A stretch of 64,000 bases of DNA from Chromohalobacter marismortui (GTDB lineage Bacteria > Pseudomonadota > Gammaproteobacteria > Pseudomonadales > Halomonadaceae). The notes beneath the pieces are model-generated. The model searched no databases, was not told the origin of the DNA, and saw nothing but the letters and a program-made list of their open reading frames with translations. How positions within the stretch are numbered: position 1 is the first letter of the stretch; every line of letters starts with the position of its first letter. Shown here piece after piece: positions 31,119 through 40,012 of this stretch. The translations under genes were made by a program, and so were the position numbers. The stretch spans positions 372,001 to 436,000 of the forward strand of contig NZ_SOBR01000003.1 of NCBI RefSeq assembly GCF_004364315.1, given 5' to 3'.

Positions 31119-31897
31119 CCGAGTTCTCCAAACATCAGCGCGGTCAGCACGAAATCCAGTCCGAGCACCGCCAGGGAGGAATAGACCACCGTACGGGTCG
31201 TGGCCCGCGAGATACCTTCCGACGTGGGGGTCAAATCATAGCCCTGAAAAACCGCGATCCAGGTGACCACGAGGCCAAACACCACGCTCTTGAGCATGCC
31301 GTTGAGAATGTCGTCGACGAACGTGACGTTGCTCTGCATGTTGCTCCAATAGGAACCGTCGAATACACCCAGCCACTGAACGCCGACCAGATACCCGCCC
31401 CAGATACCGACGACACTGAAGCCCACGGCCAGCAGCGGCATCGAAACGAAGCCGGCCCACAGGCGTGGCGCCACGATGCGCCGCAAGGGATCGACACCGA
31501 TCATCTCCATGCTGGTCAATTGTTCGGTCGCCTTCATCAAACCGATCTCGGCGGTCAATGCCGACCCGGCACGCCCCGCGAACAGCAATGCCGTGACCAC
31601 CGGGCCCAACTCTCGCAACAGCGACAAGGCTACCATCTGCCCGAGCGCATCCTCCGCACCGAAACCGACCAGAATAGTGAAGCCCTGCAAGCCCAGCACC
31701 ATGCCGATGAAAAGCCCCGAGACCAGCACGATCGCCAGCGACATGACGCCGATGAAATGCATTTGTCTCAACCAGAGATGCCACCCCTCACGCGAGGGAA
31801 CGGCCAACGCTGCCTGCACCAGGAACATCGCCGCCCGGCCCAATGCGCTCAATGTCTCGAGCGTCCCCCGGCCGAGCGACATGATAGACCGAATCAT
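31115..31897 (-). CDS. mlaE: Phospholipid ABC transporter permease MlaE
   Basis: Membrane permease of the Mla transporter, 260 residues with about five or six hydrophobic segments. The signature [44 protein letters not shown] is the MlaE/permease coupling region. It overlaps mlaF and mlaD by 4 bases on each side, so the complex subunits are translationally coupled. Confidence 0.95.
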   Translation of the reverse strand: MIRSIMSLGRGTLETLSALGRAAMFLVQAALAVPSREGWHLWLRQMHFIGVMSLAIVLVSGLFIGMVLGLQGFTILVGFGAEDALGQMVALSLLRELGPVVTALLFAGRAGSALTAEIGLMKATEQLTSMEMIGVDPLRRIVAPRLWAGFVSMPLLAVGFSVVGIWGGYLVGVQWLGVFDGSYWSNMQSNVTFVDDILNGMLKSVVFGLVVTWIAVFQGYDLTPTSEGISRATTRTVVYSSLAVLGLDFVLTALMFGELG

Positions 31898-32745
31898 CGC
31901 CCTCCCCCCTTGACGGCCAGAATATCGCGATAAAAATCAGGCGCCGGATAATGAAACGGCACCGGGCCATCGGGCTCGCCATGCACGAATTGCTTGACGC
32001 GCGCGTCACTATCGACATCCAGCGTCTGCGGCGTGCCGTGCGCCATGACCTGGCCATCGGCGATGATATACACGTAATCCGCGATGGACAGCGTTTCCTT
32101 GATATCGTGCGACACGATGACCGCCGTCAGCCCCAGCGCTTGATTGACCGTCTTGACCAACTGCACCAGCACGCCCATGGAAATCGGATCCTGGCCGACG
32201 AAAGGTTCATCGTAGAGCACCAGCTCGGGGTCGAGCGCCACGGCACGTGCCAGCGCCACACGCCGGGCCATGCCGCCGGAGAGCTCCGCCGGCGACAAAC
32301 TGCGCGCGCCGCGCAAGCCTACCGCTTGCAGCTTCATCAGCACGATATCCCGCACCATGGCTTCCGGCAGATCGGTGTGCACACGTAGCGGAAACGCCAC
32401 ATTCTCGAAAACGCTCAAGTCCGAAAACAGCGCGCCACTCTGGAACAGCATGCCCATGCGCCGACGCATGCGAAACAACGCACGACGGGACAGTCGATGC
32501 ACATCTTCTCCGTCGATGCACACACGCCCGGCATCCGGCACCAACTGCCCACCGATCAATTTGAGCAGCGTGGTCTTACCCGTACCACTGGGGCCCATGA
32601 TCGCGGTAATCTTGCCTTTGGGAATACTCAGGTCGACGCCACGAAAGATATCATTCTCGCCACGCGAGAAATGCAATCCCTCGACATCGACCAGGGTCGT
32701 GTCAGTCACGTAACGTTCACCCACGTCTCGATAATTATCGAACAT
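31894..32745 (-). CDS. mlaF: Phospholipid ABC transporter ATP-binding protein MlaF
   Basis: ATPase subunit of the MlaFEDB complex. The 283-residue product has Walker A GPSGTGKT at 51-58, Q-loop Gln102 (LFQSGALF), signature LSGGM at 155-159, Walker B VLYDEP with Asp179-Glu180, and a His-switch VSHD. The C-terminal extension beyond the core is about 35 residues. ATG 32745 has AGGA 5 bases upstream; GTG 32709 is the alternative. It is the first gene of the mla operon, divergent from kdsD. Confidence 0.94.
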   Translation of the reverse strand: MFDNYRDVGERYVTDTTLVDVEGLHFSRGENDIFRGVDLSIPKGKITAIMGPSGTGKTTLLKLIGGQLVPDAGRVCIDGEDVHRLSRRALFRMRRRMGMLFQSGALFSDLSVFENVAFPLRVHTDLPEAMVRDIVLMKLQAVGLRGARSLSPAELSGGMARRVALARAVALDPELVLYDEPFVGQDPISMGVLVQLVKTVNQALGLTAVIVSHDIKETLSIADYVYIIADGQVMAHGTPQTLDVDSDARVKQFVHGEPDGPVPFHYPAPDFYRDILAVKGGGR

Positions 32746-32781
32746 CGTATCCTAACTCTAGCGATCACCGCCAGCCTCGCC

Positions 32782-32810
32782 TTGCAACACGCTCGTCGAG
32801 TGCGTTTAAT
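32782..32810 (+). promoter_or_regulatory. Putative sigma-70 promoter of the kdsD-lpt operon
   Basis: TTGCAA (32782-32787), 17 bases, TTTAAT (32805-32810), 80 bases before the kdsD start. Confidence 0.5.
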
Positions 32811-32889
32811 GAGCGCCCCAATTGACTCGCCGCTCACCGGGCATCGGCGAGGCTTGAGCCCAAGGCCGCGAAGGGCAACAATCACCATC

Positions 32890-33870
32890 ATGAACACCGT
32901 TACCGAGCAAGATTATCGAGCCAGCGCGCGACGCACGCTGACACTCGAATCACACGCCATCGCTGCATTGATCGAACGCCTCGATGCCGCCTTCGACCAT
33001 GCCTGCCAGTTGCTGCTGCAATGCGAGGGCCGCGTCGTCGTCACCGGCATGGGCAAATCCGGGCATATCGCCCGCAAGATCGCCGCCACGCTTGCCAGCA
33101 CCGGCACACCGGCTTTTTTCGTCCATCCCGGCGAGGCCAGCCACGGCGACCTGGGCATGATCACCTCGCGAGACGTGGTGCTGGCGCTCTCCAACTCAGG
33201 TGAAACCGCCGAAGTCACGGCACTGTTACCCCTTCTGAAACGCATGGGAACGCCCCTGGTCAGCATGACCGGGCGCCCCGGCTCAAGCCTGGCATGTCAC
33301 GCCGAAGCGCATCTGGACACCGCCGTCGCCCGGGAGGCGTGCCCACTCGATCTCGCACCGACCACATCGACGACCGCCGCGCTGGCCATGGGCGATGCCT
33401 TGGCAGTCGCATTGCTGGAGGCACGTGGCTTCACCGCAGAGGATTTTGCCTTGTCGCATCCCGGCGGTAGCCTGGGGCGACGCCTACTGCTCAAGGTCGA
33501 AGACCTCATGCATCACGGCGAACGCCTGCCGCGTGTCGCGCTGGGCAGTCCGCTACGCGATGCCTTGCTGGAAATCACTCGCCAGGGACTCGGCTTTACC
33601 TGCGTCATCGATGAAACCGGTCACCTGGCCGGCATCTACACCGATGGTGACCTGCGGCGCACCCTCGACCGTCACGACGACCTGCACCATCTGCGTGTCG
33701 ATGACGTCATGACGCATGGCGGCAAAACCATTCGGCCGTCGCTGCTCGCCGCCGAGGCCGTCAAAATCATGGAAGACAACCGCATCACGGCACTCGCCGT
33801 GGTCGACGACGAAGGCCGCCCGGTCGGAGCGTTGCATATGCACGACCTACTGGCCAGCGGTGTCATTTGA
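32890..33870 (+). CDS. kdsD: D-arabinose 5-phosphate isomerase
   Basis: Converts ribulose-5-phosphate to arabinose-5-phosphate, the first step of Kdo synthesis for LPS. The 326-residue product has an N-terminal SIS domain (VVVTGMGKSGHIARKIAATLASTG, HPGEASHGDLGMI, LSNSGETAEV) and two C-terminal CBS domains (about 205-326). ATG 32890 is the first methionine of the conserved part. The ribosome site is weak (GAAGG is 15 bases away), so the start is a little uncertain. A 9-base inverted repeat AGCCTCGCC / GGCGAGGCT (32774-32782, 32846-32854) spans its leader. Confidence 0.94.
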   Translation: MNTVTEQDYRASARRTLTLESHAIAALIERLDAAFDHACQLLLQCEGRVVVTGMGKSGHIARKIAATLASTGTPAFFVHPGEASHGDLGMITSRDVVLALSNSGETAEVTALLPLLKRMGTPLVSMTGRPGSSLACHAEAHLDTAVAREACPLDLAPTTSTTAALAMGDALAVALLEARGFTAEDFALSHPGGSLGRRLLLKVEDLMHHGERLPRVALGSPLRDALLEITRQGLGFTCVIDETGHLAGIYTDGDLRRTLDRHDDLHHLRVDDVMTHGGKTIRPSLLAAEAVKIMEDNRITALAVVDDEGRPVGALHMHDLLASGVI

Positions 33871-33878
33871 GGCCCCCT

Positions 33879-34421
33879 ATGACGCACTCCGCCAATTGGC
33901 ATGAAAAGGCACGGCGCATCCGTTTACTGGCGCTGGATGTAGACGGCGTCCTCACCGATGGCACGCTGCACTTTCACAGCGATGGACAGGAAACCAAAAG
34001 CTTCAACATTCTCGACGGCCTCGGCATCAAGCTACTGCAGCAAGGCGGTGTCGACGTGGCATTGATCACCGGGCGCGAATCCCCCATGGTCAGCCGACGC
34101 GCCGAGGCACTGGGCATCGCCCACGTCTTGCAAGGCCGCGAGGATAAACTCGTGGCGCTCAATGCCCTATGCGAACAACTCGCCCTACCGCTGGCATCAG
34201 TCGCCTACTGCGGTGATGACTTACCGGATCTGGCCGCGATTCGCGCTGCGGGGCTCGGCCTGAGCGTGAGCAACGCACCGGCCTATGTGCGCGAGTACGC
34301 TGACTGGATCCCTTCGCGTCCAGGCGGTCAAGGCGCGGTACGCGACATCTGTGACGCCTTGCTGACCTGCCAGGGACGCTGGGACGCCAGCCTGGCACCG
34401 TACCTTGACGATCTAGAGTGA
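33879..34421 (+). CDS. kdsC: 3-deoxy-D-manno-octulosonate 8-phosphate phosphatase
   Basis: HAD-family phosphatase that releases Kdo from Kdo-8-phosphate. ATG 33879, with GAGG 6 bases upstream, gives 180 residues. It has the HAD nucleophile motif LALDVDGVLTDG (catalytic Asp pair), ITGRESPMVSRRAEALGI, and YCGDDLPDLAAIRAAGL (motif III/IV). It lacks a large cap domain, as known for the tetrameric C0-type KdsC. The TTG at 33867, overlapping the kdsD stop, is an alternative start. Confidence 0.95.
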   Translation: MTHSANWHEKARRIRLLALDVDGVLTDGTLHFHSDGQETKSFNILDGLGIKLLQQGGVDVALITGRESPMVSRRAEALGIAHVLQGREDKLVALNALCEQLALPLASVAYCGDDLPDLAAIRAAGLGLSVSNAPAYVREYADWIPSRPGGQGAVRDICDALLTCQGRWDASLAPYLDDLE

Positions 34422-34429
34422 GCCCCACC

Positions 34430-35017
34430 ATGCCGACTTTCTTCTCTTCTCGTAAATGGACACGCATCGCGCTGTTGCTGGTCCTCATCGTGCTCGGCAT
34501 AGGCTTGGCGATCGTCGAACAGCGCAACACGCCGTCGCCAGGCCCCGTCCCTAGCGACTCTGCCGGTGAGCCGGATTATTACCTCGAAGGCGTCACCATG
34601 ACGCGCTTCAATAAGCAAGGCATTGCTCACCAAACACTGACATCGCCACGCCTCGTGCACACGCCTGCCGACGATGTCATTCGCGCCACGTCACCGGACG
34701 CCACGATACGTGACGAAGCAGGCCGCCAATGGAATATTACAGGCGACAAGGGACGCCTCGGGCCGCAGCGCGATCTGCTCACCCTGACCGGCAACGCCCA
34801 ACTCGTGCAACCCGAGCAGGGCTGGCGTCTCAACACCGACGTACTGCATTACCAATCCAGCGATGGCCACGCCTGGAGTGACAGCGAGGCCGTGTTGCGG
34901 CAGCATGAGCAACGCGTGCGCGGCAATCGCTTCGATGCCTGGATCGACACCGATCAAGCACGTCTCAGCGGTGATGTGCGAGGCCACCACCCACAGCTTG
35001 CCGAGGACGAATCATGA
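34430..35017 (+). CDS. lptC: LPS export protein LptC
   Basis: Bitopic inner-membrane protein that receives LPS from LptB2FG and passes it to LptA. The 195-residue product has a transmembrane helix at about 14-32 (IALLLVLIVLGIGLAIV). A periplasmic beta-jellyroll follows (YYLEGVTMTRFNKQGIAHQTLTS and GRQWNITGDKGRL). GTG 34418, overlapping the kdsC stop, is an alternative start. The stop overlaps lptA (ATGA). Confidence 0.9.
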   Translation: MPTFFSSRKWTRIALLLVLIVLGIGLAIVEQRNTPSPGPVPSDSAGEPDYYLEGVTMTRFNKQGIAHQTLTSPRLVHTPADDVIRATSPDATIRDEAGRQWNITGDKGRLGPQRDLLTLTGNAQLVQPEQGWRLNTDVLHYQSSDGHAWSDSEAVLRQHEQRVRGNRFDAWIDTDQARLSGDVRGHHPQLAEDES

Positions 35018-35538
35018 TGACACGACCACTGACGACGGCACTGGTCTGCGCCGCGCTGGGACTCGCCAGCCACACGGCGCTCGCACTGGAAAGCGATGCC
35101 AATCAACCCATCGAGATCGCCGCCGACCGACTGGATCTCGACGACCAGGCCGGTACCGCGGTCTATACCGGCGATGTCGACATGCAGCAAGGCAGCATGC
35201 AATTGACCGCCGTGCGCGTAGAAATCGAACGCAATGCGCAAGGCGAGGTGTCCACCGTCACGGCCCATGGTAGTGATAGTGAACGCGCCTATCTCGAACA
35301 GAAGCCCGCCCCCGACGAACCCGTCGCCAAGGGCTGGGGCGATACCGTGATCTACCATGCCGCCGAGCGGCGCGTGGAACTCATCGATAATGCCGAGCTT
35401 CATCAAGCCGGGGACACCTTCAATGGCGCCTATGTCGAATATTTTCTCGACCGCCAGCAGGTGCATGCCCGCTCCGACGATGACGGCAAGGGCGATCAAC
35501 GCGTGCGCATGACGCTGACGCCTCGCAATAACCAGTGA
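35014..35538 (+). CDS. lptA: LPS transport periplasmic protein LptA
   Basis: Periplasmic bridge protein of the Lpt machine. The 174-residue product has a signal peptide ending in TALA then LES. The OstA/LptA domain follows (QPIEIAADRLDLDDQAGTAVYTGDVDMQQGSMQLTA). The family pattern ADR-L-D and YTGNV-like turns are clear. It overlaps lptC by 4 bases and lies 45 bases before lptB. Confidence 0.94.
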   Translation: MMTRPLTTALVCAALGLASHTALALESDANQPIEIAADRLDLDDQAGTAVYTGDVDMQQGSMQLTAVRVEIERNAQGEVSTVTAHGSDSERAYLEQKPAPDEPVAKGWGDTVIYHAAERRVELIDNAELHQAGDTFNGAYVEYFLDRQQVHARSDDDGKGDQRVRMTLTPRNNQ

Positions 35539-35583
35539 CATCGCCATGATTCTTCTACCCAAGCCAGGCAGGATCCGACACCC

Positions 35584-36309
35584 ATGAAGACCCTGAGCGC
35601 CGCCAACCTCGCAAAGAGCTACAAGGGCCGCCGCGTGGTGCATGACATCAGCCTGACCATACGCCAGGGCAGCATCGTCGGCCTGCTCGGCCCCAACGGT
35701 GCCGGCAAGACCACCTCGTTCTACATGATCGTCGGGCTGGTCGGCGCCGACGCCGGCAGCGTGCATATCGACGAACGCAACCTGTCGCACGCCGCCATGC
35801 ACGAACGTGCCCGCGCCGGCATCGGCTACCTTCCCCAAGAAGCCTCGATCTTTCGCAAGCTCTCGGTCGCCGACAACATCATGGCGATTCTCGAAACGCG
35901 CCGCGATCTCGACAAGGCCGCGCGCAAGGCGCAACTCGAGCGCCTCCTCGAGGAGTTTCATGTCACCCACATCCGCGACAACCCCGGCATGAGTCTCTCC
36001 GGGGGGGAACGGCGTCGCGTGGAGATCGCTCGGGCGCTGGCCACCGAACCCGCTTTCATCCTGCTCGACGAGCCCTTTGCCGGGGTTGATCCAATTTCCG
36101 TCGGCGAGATCAAGAGCATCATTCGCCAGCTACGAGATCGCGATATCGGCGTCTTGATCACCGACCACAACGTGCGTGAAACCCTGGACATCTGTGACAA
36201 CGCCTATATCGTCGGCAACGGGCAGATCATCGCCGAAGGGCATGCCGACGCCATCCTGGCCAACCAGAAAGTACGCGACGTCTATCTCGGGCATGAGTTC
36301 CGACTGTAA
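35584..36309 (+). CDS. lptB: LPS export ABC transporter ATPase LptB
   Basis: Cytoplasmic ATPase powering LPS extraction with LptF and LptG. The 241-residue product has Walker A GPNGAGKT at 36-43, Q-loop [15 protein letters not shown], signature LSGGE at 138-142, Walker [13 protein letters not shown] with Asp162-Glu163, and His-switch ITDHNV. These, together with the lptA neighbour and the C-terminal YLGHEFRL, identify LptB among ABC ATPases. Confidence 0.96.
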   Translation: MKTLSAANLAKSYKGRRVVHDISLTIRQGSIVGLLGPNGAGKTTSFYMIVGLVGADAGSVHIDERNLSHAAMHERARAGIGYLPQEASIFRKLSVADNIMAILETRRDLDKAARKAQLERLLEEFHVTHIRDNPGMSLSGGERRRVEIARALATEPAFILLDEPFAGVDPISVGEIKSIIRQLRDRDIGVLITDHNVRETLDICDNAYIVGNGQIIAEGHADAILANQKVRDVYLGHEFRL

Positions 36310-36345
36310 GCGCAAGCTATTGGCATCGCTCATCGCTCATATAAA

Positions 36346-36361
36346 TGGCATGGTTGTTGCT
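36346..36361 (+). promoter_or_regulatory. Sigma-54-type -24/-12 element upstream of rpoN
   Basis: TGGCATGGTTGTTGCT matches the -24/-12 consensus TGGCAC-G-N4-TTGCW except for one T for C, with the correct GG-to-GC spacing. It lies 73 bases before the rpoN start. No enhancer-binding site was recognised. A chance match cannot be excluded. Confidence 0.4.
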
Positions 36362-36368
36362 TCCATTC

Positions 36369-36397
36369 TTGCAAGTGGCATCGTTGCGGGATAACGT
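36369..36397 (+). promoter_or_regulatory. Putative sigma-70 promoter of rpoN
   Basis: TTGCAA (36369-36374), 17 bases, TAACGT (36392-36397), 37 bases before the rpoN start. It overlaps the region just downstream of the sigma-54-like element. Confidence 0.4.
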
Positions 36398-36433
36398 ACG
36401 GGCACCGTTTCAGGAAGCGACGATCGATTCTCC

Positions 36434-37867
36434 ATGTCCATGAAACCCACGCTGCAGCTTCGTGTCGGCGCCCAGCTGACGATGACGCCTCAATTACAGC
36501 AAGCCATCCAGCTCCTGCAGTTGTCGACGCTGGACTTGCGCCAGGAGATTCAGCAGGCGCTGGACTCCAATCCCATGCTGGAACTCGAGGAAAGCTTCGA
36601 CGAACGCGAGGTCAGCGAATCTCCGCAGGAAGATGACTGGACGGACGACATTCCCGAGAACCTGTCGCTGGATAGCGAATGGAGCGACACGTATCAGGAT
36701 GCCGGCGCCTCGCCGTCGGGTAAGGGCAGTGGCAGCGAAGAAGGCCCCGACATAGAGCGCAATGTCGCGCATACCAGCCTGCATGACCACCTGGCCTGGC
36801 AGCTCGCCATGGCGGACATGACCCCGCGCGAGCATGACATCGCCGAGAGCCTGATCGATGCCGTGGGCACCGATGGTTACCTCACGCTCTCGCTCGACGA
36901 ACTGGTCGACGGTCTTCGCGGTCAAGGCCTCGCCGGGCTCAAGATCGGCGATGTCGAGCACGTCATGATGCGCGTGCAGCAGTTCGATCCTACCGGGGTC
37001 GGTGCTCGCGATCTACGCGAATGCCTATTGCTTCAACTCGGCGCCCTCCCCGAGGACATGCCTCTGCTGACTCAGGCCAAGCGTCTGGTGCGCCAGTTTC
37101 TAGACGCCCTGGCCGGCAACGATCGCAAGTTGCTCAAGCGACGCCTGCGCCTCGACGACGAGGAGCTCGATCATGTCATCGCACTCGTGCGCACGCTCGA
37201 TCCACGCCCCGGCCTCGCCTTCGAGGACAACAGCAACGACTATGTCATTCCCGATCTGATCGCACGCCGCATTCGAGGCGACTGGCGCATCGAGCTCAAT
37301 CCCGACGCGCTGCCTCGGGTGCGCATCCAGCCGGATTACGCCGCGCTCATCAAACGTGCCGACAAGAGCGACGACAACACCTTCCTCAAGCAACACCTGC
37401 AGGAAGCCAAGTGGTTGCTCAAGAGTCTCTCGAGCCGAAACGACACCTTGCTGCGTGTGGGCCAGGAGATCATGGCACGCCAACTGGACTTCCTCGAACA
37501 TGGCGAGGAAGCCATGAAACCGCTGATTCTGGCCGATATCGCCAGTGCCGTGGACATGCACGAGTCGACCATTTCCCGTGTCACGACACAGAAATTCATC
37601 CATACGCCACGCGGTGTCTTCGAGCTCAAGTATTTCTTCTCCAGCCACGTCGGTGGGCAAGGCGAAACCGACGCGCACTCCAGCACGGCGATTCGTGCAC
37701 GCTTGAAGAAACTGATCGGTGACGAGCCACCGCGCAAACCCTTGTCCGATAGCAAACTCGTCGATCTGCTGGCCCAGGATGGCATCCAGGTGGCACGCCG
37801 CACCGTCGCCAAGTACCGCGAAGCAATGGGCATTCCCCCTTCCAGCGAGCGCAAGCGACTCGCCTGA
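36434..37867 (+). CDS. rpoN: RNA polymerase sigma-54 factor
   Basis: Alternative sigma factor for nitrogen, motility and related genes, requiring AAA+ activators. The 477-residue product has the Gln-rich region I (LTMTPQLQQAIQLLQLSTLDLRQEI), an acidic region II (about 50-110), and the core-binding domain. A helix-turn-helix region precedes the RpoN box ARRTVAKYREAMGIP near the C-terminus. No strong ribosome site precedes ATG 36434; a second ATG is two codons later. It starts the conserved rpoN-hpf-ptsN-rapZ-ptsO operon. Confidence 0.97.
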   Translation: MSMKPTLQLRVGAQLTMTPQLQQAIQLLQLSTLDLRQEIQQALDSNPMLELEESFDEREVSESPQEDDWTDDIPENLSLDSEWSDTYQDAGASPSGKGSGSEEGPDIERNVAHTSLHDHLAWQLAMADMTPREHDIAESLIDAVGTDGYLTLSLDELVDGLRGQGLAGLKIGDVEHVMMRVQQFDPTGVGARDLRECLLLQLGALPEDMPLLTQAKRLVRQFLDALAGNDRKLLKRRLRLDDEELDHVIALVRTLDPRPGLAFEDNSNDYVIPDLIARRIRGDWRIELNPDALPRVRIQPDYAALIKRADKSDDNTFLKQHLQEAKWLLKSLSSRNDTLLRVGQEIMARQLDFLEHGEEAMKPLILADIASAVDMHESTISRVTTQKFIHTPRGVFELKYFFSSHVGGQGETDAHSSTAIRARLKKLIGDEPPRKPLSDSKLVDLLAQDGIQVARRTVAKYREAMGIPPSSERKRLA

Positions 37868-38003
37868 AAGTGGGCGAGTTGCGCACAGTTGCCACGCTGC
37901 GTAGACTCGCCACGGCCGTCGTCAGCCAGCGCTCGCTCAGGGCTATGCAGCGCTCTAAAAAGGGTTACAATCGAAGAGCCAACCGATGGAATAGGAGCGT
38001 GCC

Positions 38004-38312
38004 ATGCAAGCCAATATCACCGGTCACCACATCGAACTGACCGATGCCCTACGCGACTACGTCAATGAAAAGCTCGCGCGTCTGGAACGTCACTATGACA
38101 ACATCACCACCGTCCAGGTCACGTTATCCATCGAGAAAGAACGTCACTTGGCCGCATGCACGCTTCATGTCGCAGGCGCGGACCTTCACGCCGATGCGCA
38201 AAGCGACGATATGTACGCCGCTATTGATGCCCTAGCCGACAAGCTCGATCGCCAACTCGTCAAACACAAGGAAAAGGTGCAGGCACGCGCTCAGGGCGCC
38301 GGTGCCCGTTAA
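38004..38312 (+). CDS. hpf: Ribosome hibernation-promoting factor (short HPF/YhbH)
   Basis: Small protein that binds the 30S subunit and promotes 100S dimer formation in stationary phase. The 102-residue product has the beta-alpha-beta-beta-beta-alpha fold (ITGHHIELTDALRDYVNEKLARLERH, then DDMYAAIDALADKLDRQL). It lacks the C-terminal dimerisation domain, so it is the short form. AGGAG is 7 bases before ATG, and a TACAAT box at 37966-37971 could serve as its own -10. Confidence 0.95.
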   Translation: MQANITGHHIELTDALRDYVNEKLARLERHYDNITTVQVTLSIEKERHLAACTLHVAGADLHADAQSDDMYAAIDALADKLDRQLVKHKEKVQARAQGAGAR

Positions 38313-38318
38313 TCCGCC

Positions 38319-38795
38319 ATGACATTGGAAAGCATCCTACCCCCCGAGCGAGCACTCTTCGGCGTCGCCGGGGGGAGCAAAAAGCGTGTGCTGGAGTTTT
38401 TCAGCACGTTCATCGCACAGAACACGCCAAGCCTCGACAGCCAGGAAGTCTTCGGGCGTCTCATCGGTCGAGAGCGCCTGGGCAGTACCGGCGTCGGTAA
38501 TGGTGTCGCCATTCCGCATGCCCGCAACCCCCACTGCAAAGAGCCGATCGCCGGCTTTCTACGTCTTCAAGAACCCATCGACTTCGATGCCACCGATGGC
38601 GATCCCGTCGATCTGATATTCGTCCTGCTGGTACCGGAAGAAGCCGACGACGCGCACTTGTCATTGCTCGCTCAAGTTGCCGCCATCATGAATGACAGCG
38701 GCATCCGCGCCAATCTTCGCCAGGCGCAGACCCAGCGACAGCTTTACGATGCCTTGATCGAAGCCATCCGCCAGCACGACTCCAACGCAAATTGA
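38319..38795 (+). CDS. ptsN: Nitrogen-PTS EIIA component PtsN
   Basis: EIIA-Ntr, the terminal phosphoacceptor of the nitrogen phosphotransferase system, regulating potassium transport, sigma-54 and other targets. The 158-residue product has the active-site His67 in GNGVAIPHARN and the EIIA fold stretches FDATDGDPVDLIFVLLVPEE and HLSLLAQVAAIM. It starts 6 bases after hpf. Confidence 0.96.
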   Translation: MTLESILPPERALFGVAGGSKKRVLEFFSTFIAQNTPSLDSQEVFGRLIGRERLGSTGVGNGVAIPHARNPHCKEPIAGFLRLQEPIDFDATDGDPVDLIFVLLVPEEADDAHLSLLAQVAAIMNDSGIRANLRQAQTQRQLYDALIEAIRQHDSNAN

Positions 38796-38820
38796 TACGC
38801 GCGTAAATCAAGGGGCGCCC

Positions 38821-39717
38821 ATGCAGCTTGTGATCATCAGCGGCCGTTCCGGCTCAGGCAAATCGATTGCCCTGCAAGCACTCGAGGATCTCGGTTACTA
38901 TGCGATCGATAACCTGCCGGCCAGTCTCATGGCACCCCTGATCGACGAGTTGCGTGAGGGACCGCCGTCACGTACCCATATCGCGGTCAGTATCGACGCA
39001 CGCAATCTTCCAGATGCGCTGAGACGCTTTCCCGTACTGCTCGAGGAGATCCGCGCCCGTGGCATTCAATGCCAGGTGGTCTATTTAACCGCCGACTCGC
39101 GCATCCTGCTGGAGCGATACTCGGCAACGCGGCGGCGTCACCCGCTGACGCGTAGCAGTGAAATGACGCTTGCCGAAGCCATCGAACAGGAGCAGTCCTA
39201 CCTCTCTTCGATTCGCGATATCGCCGATCTGGTCATCGACACCTCCAACCTATCGGTGCATGAGCTGCGCGGCCGCATCGCCGAACAGGTGGCACGCCAT
39301 AGCGGTCGACATCTCACCTTGACGTTCGAGTCATTCGGCTACAAACACGGCGTCCCACTGGATGCCGACATGGTCTTCGATGCCCGCTGCCTGCCCAACC
39401 CCTACTGGGACCCTCAGTTGCGTGGATTCGATGGGCGCGATACGCAAATCGTCGCATTTCTCGAAGCCTATCCCGACGTCGGGGCCATGGTCGACGACAT
39501 CCGTCAGTGGCTGGAACGTTGGCTGCCCGCCTATGTGGCCACCCATCGCAGCTACCTGACCGTGGCCATCGGTTGTACCGGCGGTCAGCACCGCTCTGTC
39601 TACCTGATCGAAGGACTGGCCCGGCATTTCGCGACGCAAATGAGCGGGGTGCGTCTGCGCCATCGCGAACTAGGGGTACAGGCGGCGTTGCCGGAGAATG
39701 GCGATGCCGCAACGTAG
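38821..39717 (+). CDS. rapZ: RNase adapter protein RapZ
   Basis: P-loop protein that in E. coli binds the small RNA GlmZ and targets it to RNase E, tuning GlmS and amino-sugar supply. The 298-residue product has Walker A GRSGSGKS at 8-15, a Walker-B-like AIDNLPASL, and the conserved C-terminal domain with SFGYKHGVPLDADMVFDARCLPNPYW and GCTGGQHRSV. It overlaps ptsO by 14 bases. Confidence 0.96.
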   Translation: MQLVIISGRSGSGKSIALQALEDLGYYAIDNLPASLMAPLIDELREGPPSRTHIAVSIDARNLPDALRRFPVLLEEIRARGIQCQVVYLTADSRILLERYSATRRRHPLTRSSEMTLAEAIEQEQSYLSSIRDIADLVIDTSNLSVHELRGRIAEQVARHSGRHLTLTFESFGYKHGVPLDADMVFDARCLPNPYWDPQLRGFDGRDTQIVAFLEAYPDVGAMVDDIRQWLERWLPAYVATHRSYLTVAIGCTGGQHRSVYLIEGLARHFATQMSGVRLRHRELGVQAALPENGDAAT

Positions 39718-39973
39718 GCTGCAGCTCATCAACAAGCGGGGACTCCACGCACGCGCCGCGACCAAGCTCGTCCAGTGCTGCCAGTCTTACACCTCGCGGG
39801 TGAGCGTTTTCCATGGTCAACGTGAAGCAGACGCCGCCAATATCATGTCGCTGCTCATGCTGGCAGCTCCCTGCGGGACCGAACTCGACATTCAGGCCGA
39901 GGGGGATGATGCCGACGACGTGCTCGAGGCCCTCGCCGCCCTGTTCGAGTCACGCTTCGAGGAAGATGTGTGA
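39704..39973 (+). CDS. ptsO: Phosphocarrier protein NPr (HPr family)
   Basis: HPr-like carrier of the nitrogen PTS, passing phosphate from EI-Ntr to PtsN. ATG 39704, with GGAG 7 bases upstream, is preferred over ATG 39698. The 89-residue product has the active-site His15 in KRGLHARAA and the second HPr region EADAANIMSLLMLAAPCGTEL. Ser46-type regulatory context is SLLML, as in NPr proteins, so HPr-kinase control is unlikely. Confidence 0.95.
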   Translation: MPQRRLQLINKRGLHARAATKLVQCCQSYTSRVSVFHGQREADAANIMSLLMLAAPCGTELDIQAEGDDADDVLEALAALFESRFEEDV

Positions 39974-40012
39974 CCCTTCTCCCACTTTGACGCCCCGAGC
40001 CATGAAAACGGT

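Noticed and set aside
36376-36390. TGGCATCGTTGC as a second sigma-54 promoter
   Set aside because: The GG-to-GC distance is three bases too short for a functional -24/-12 element.
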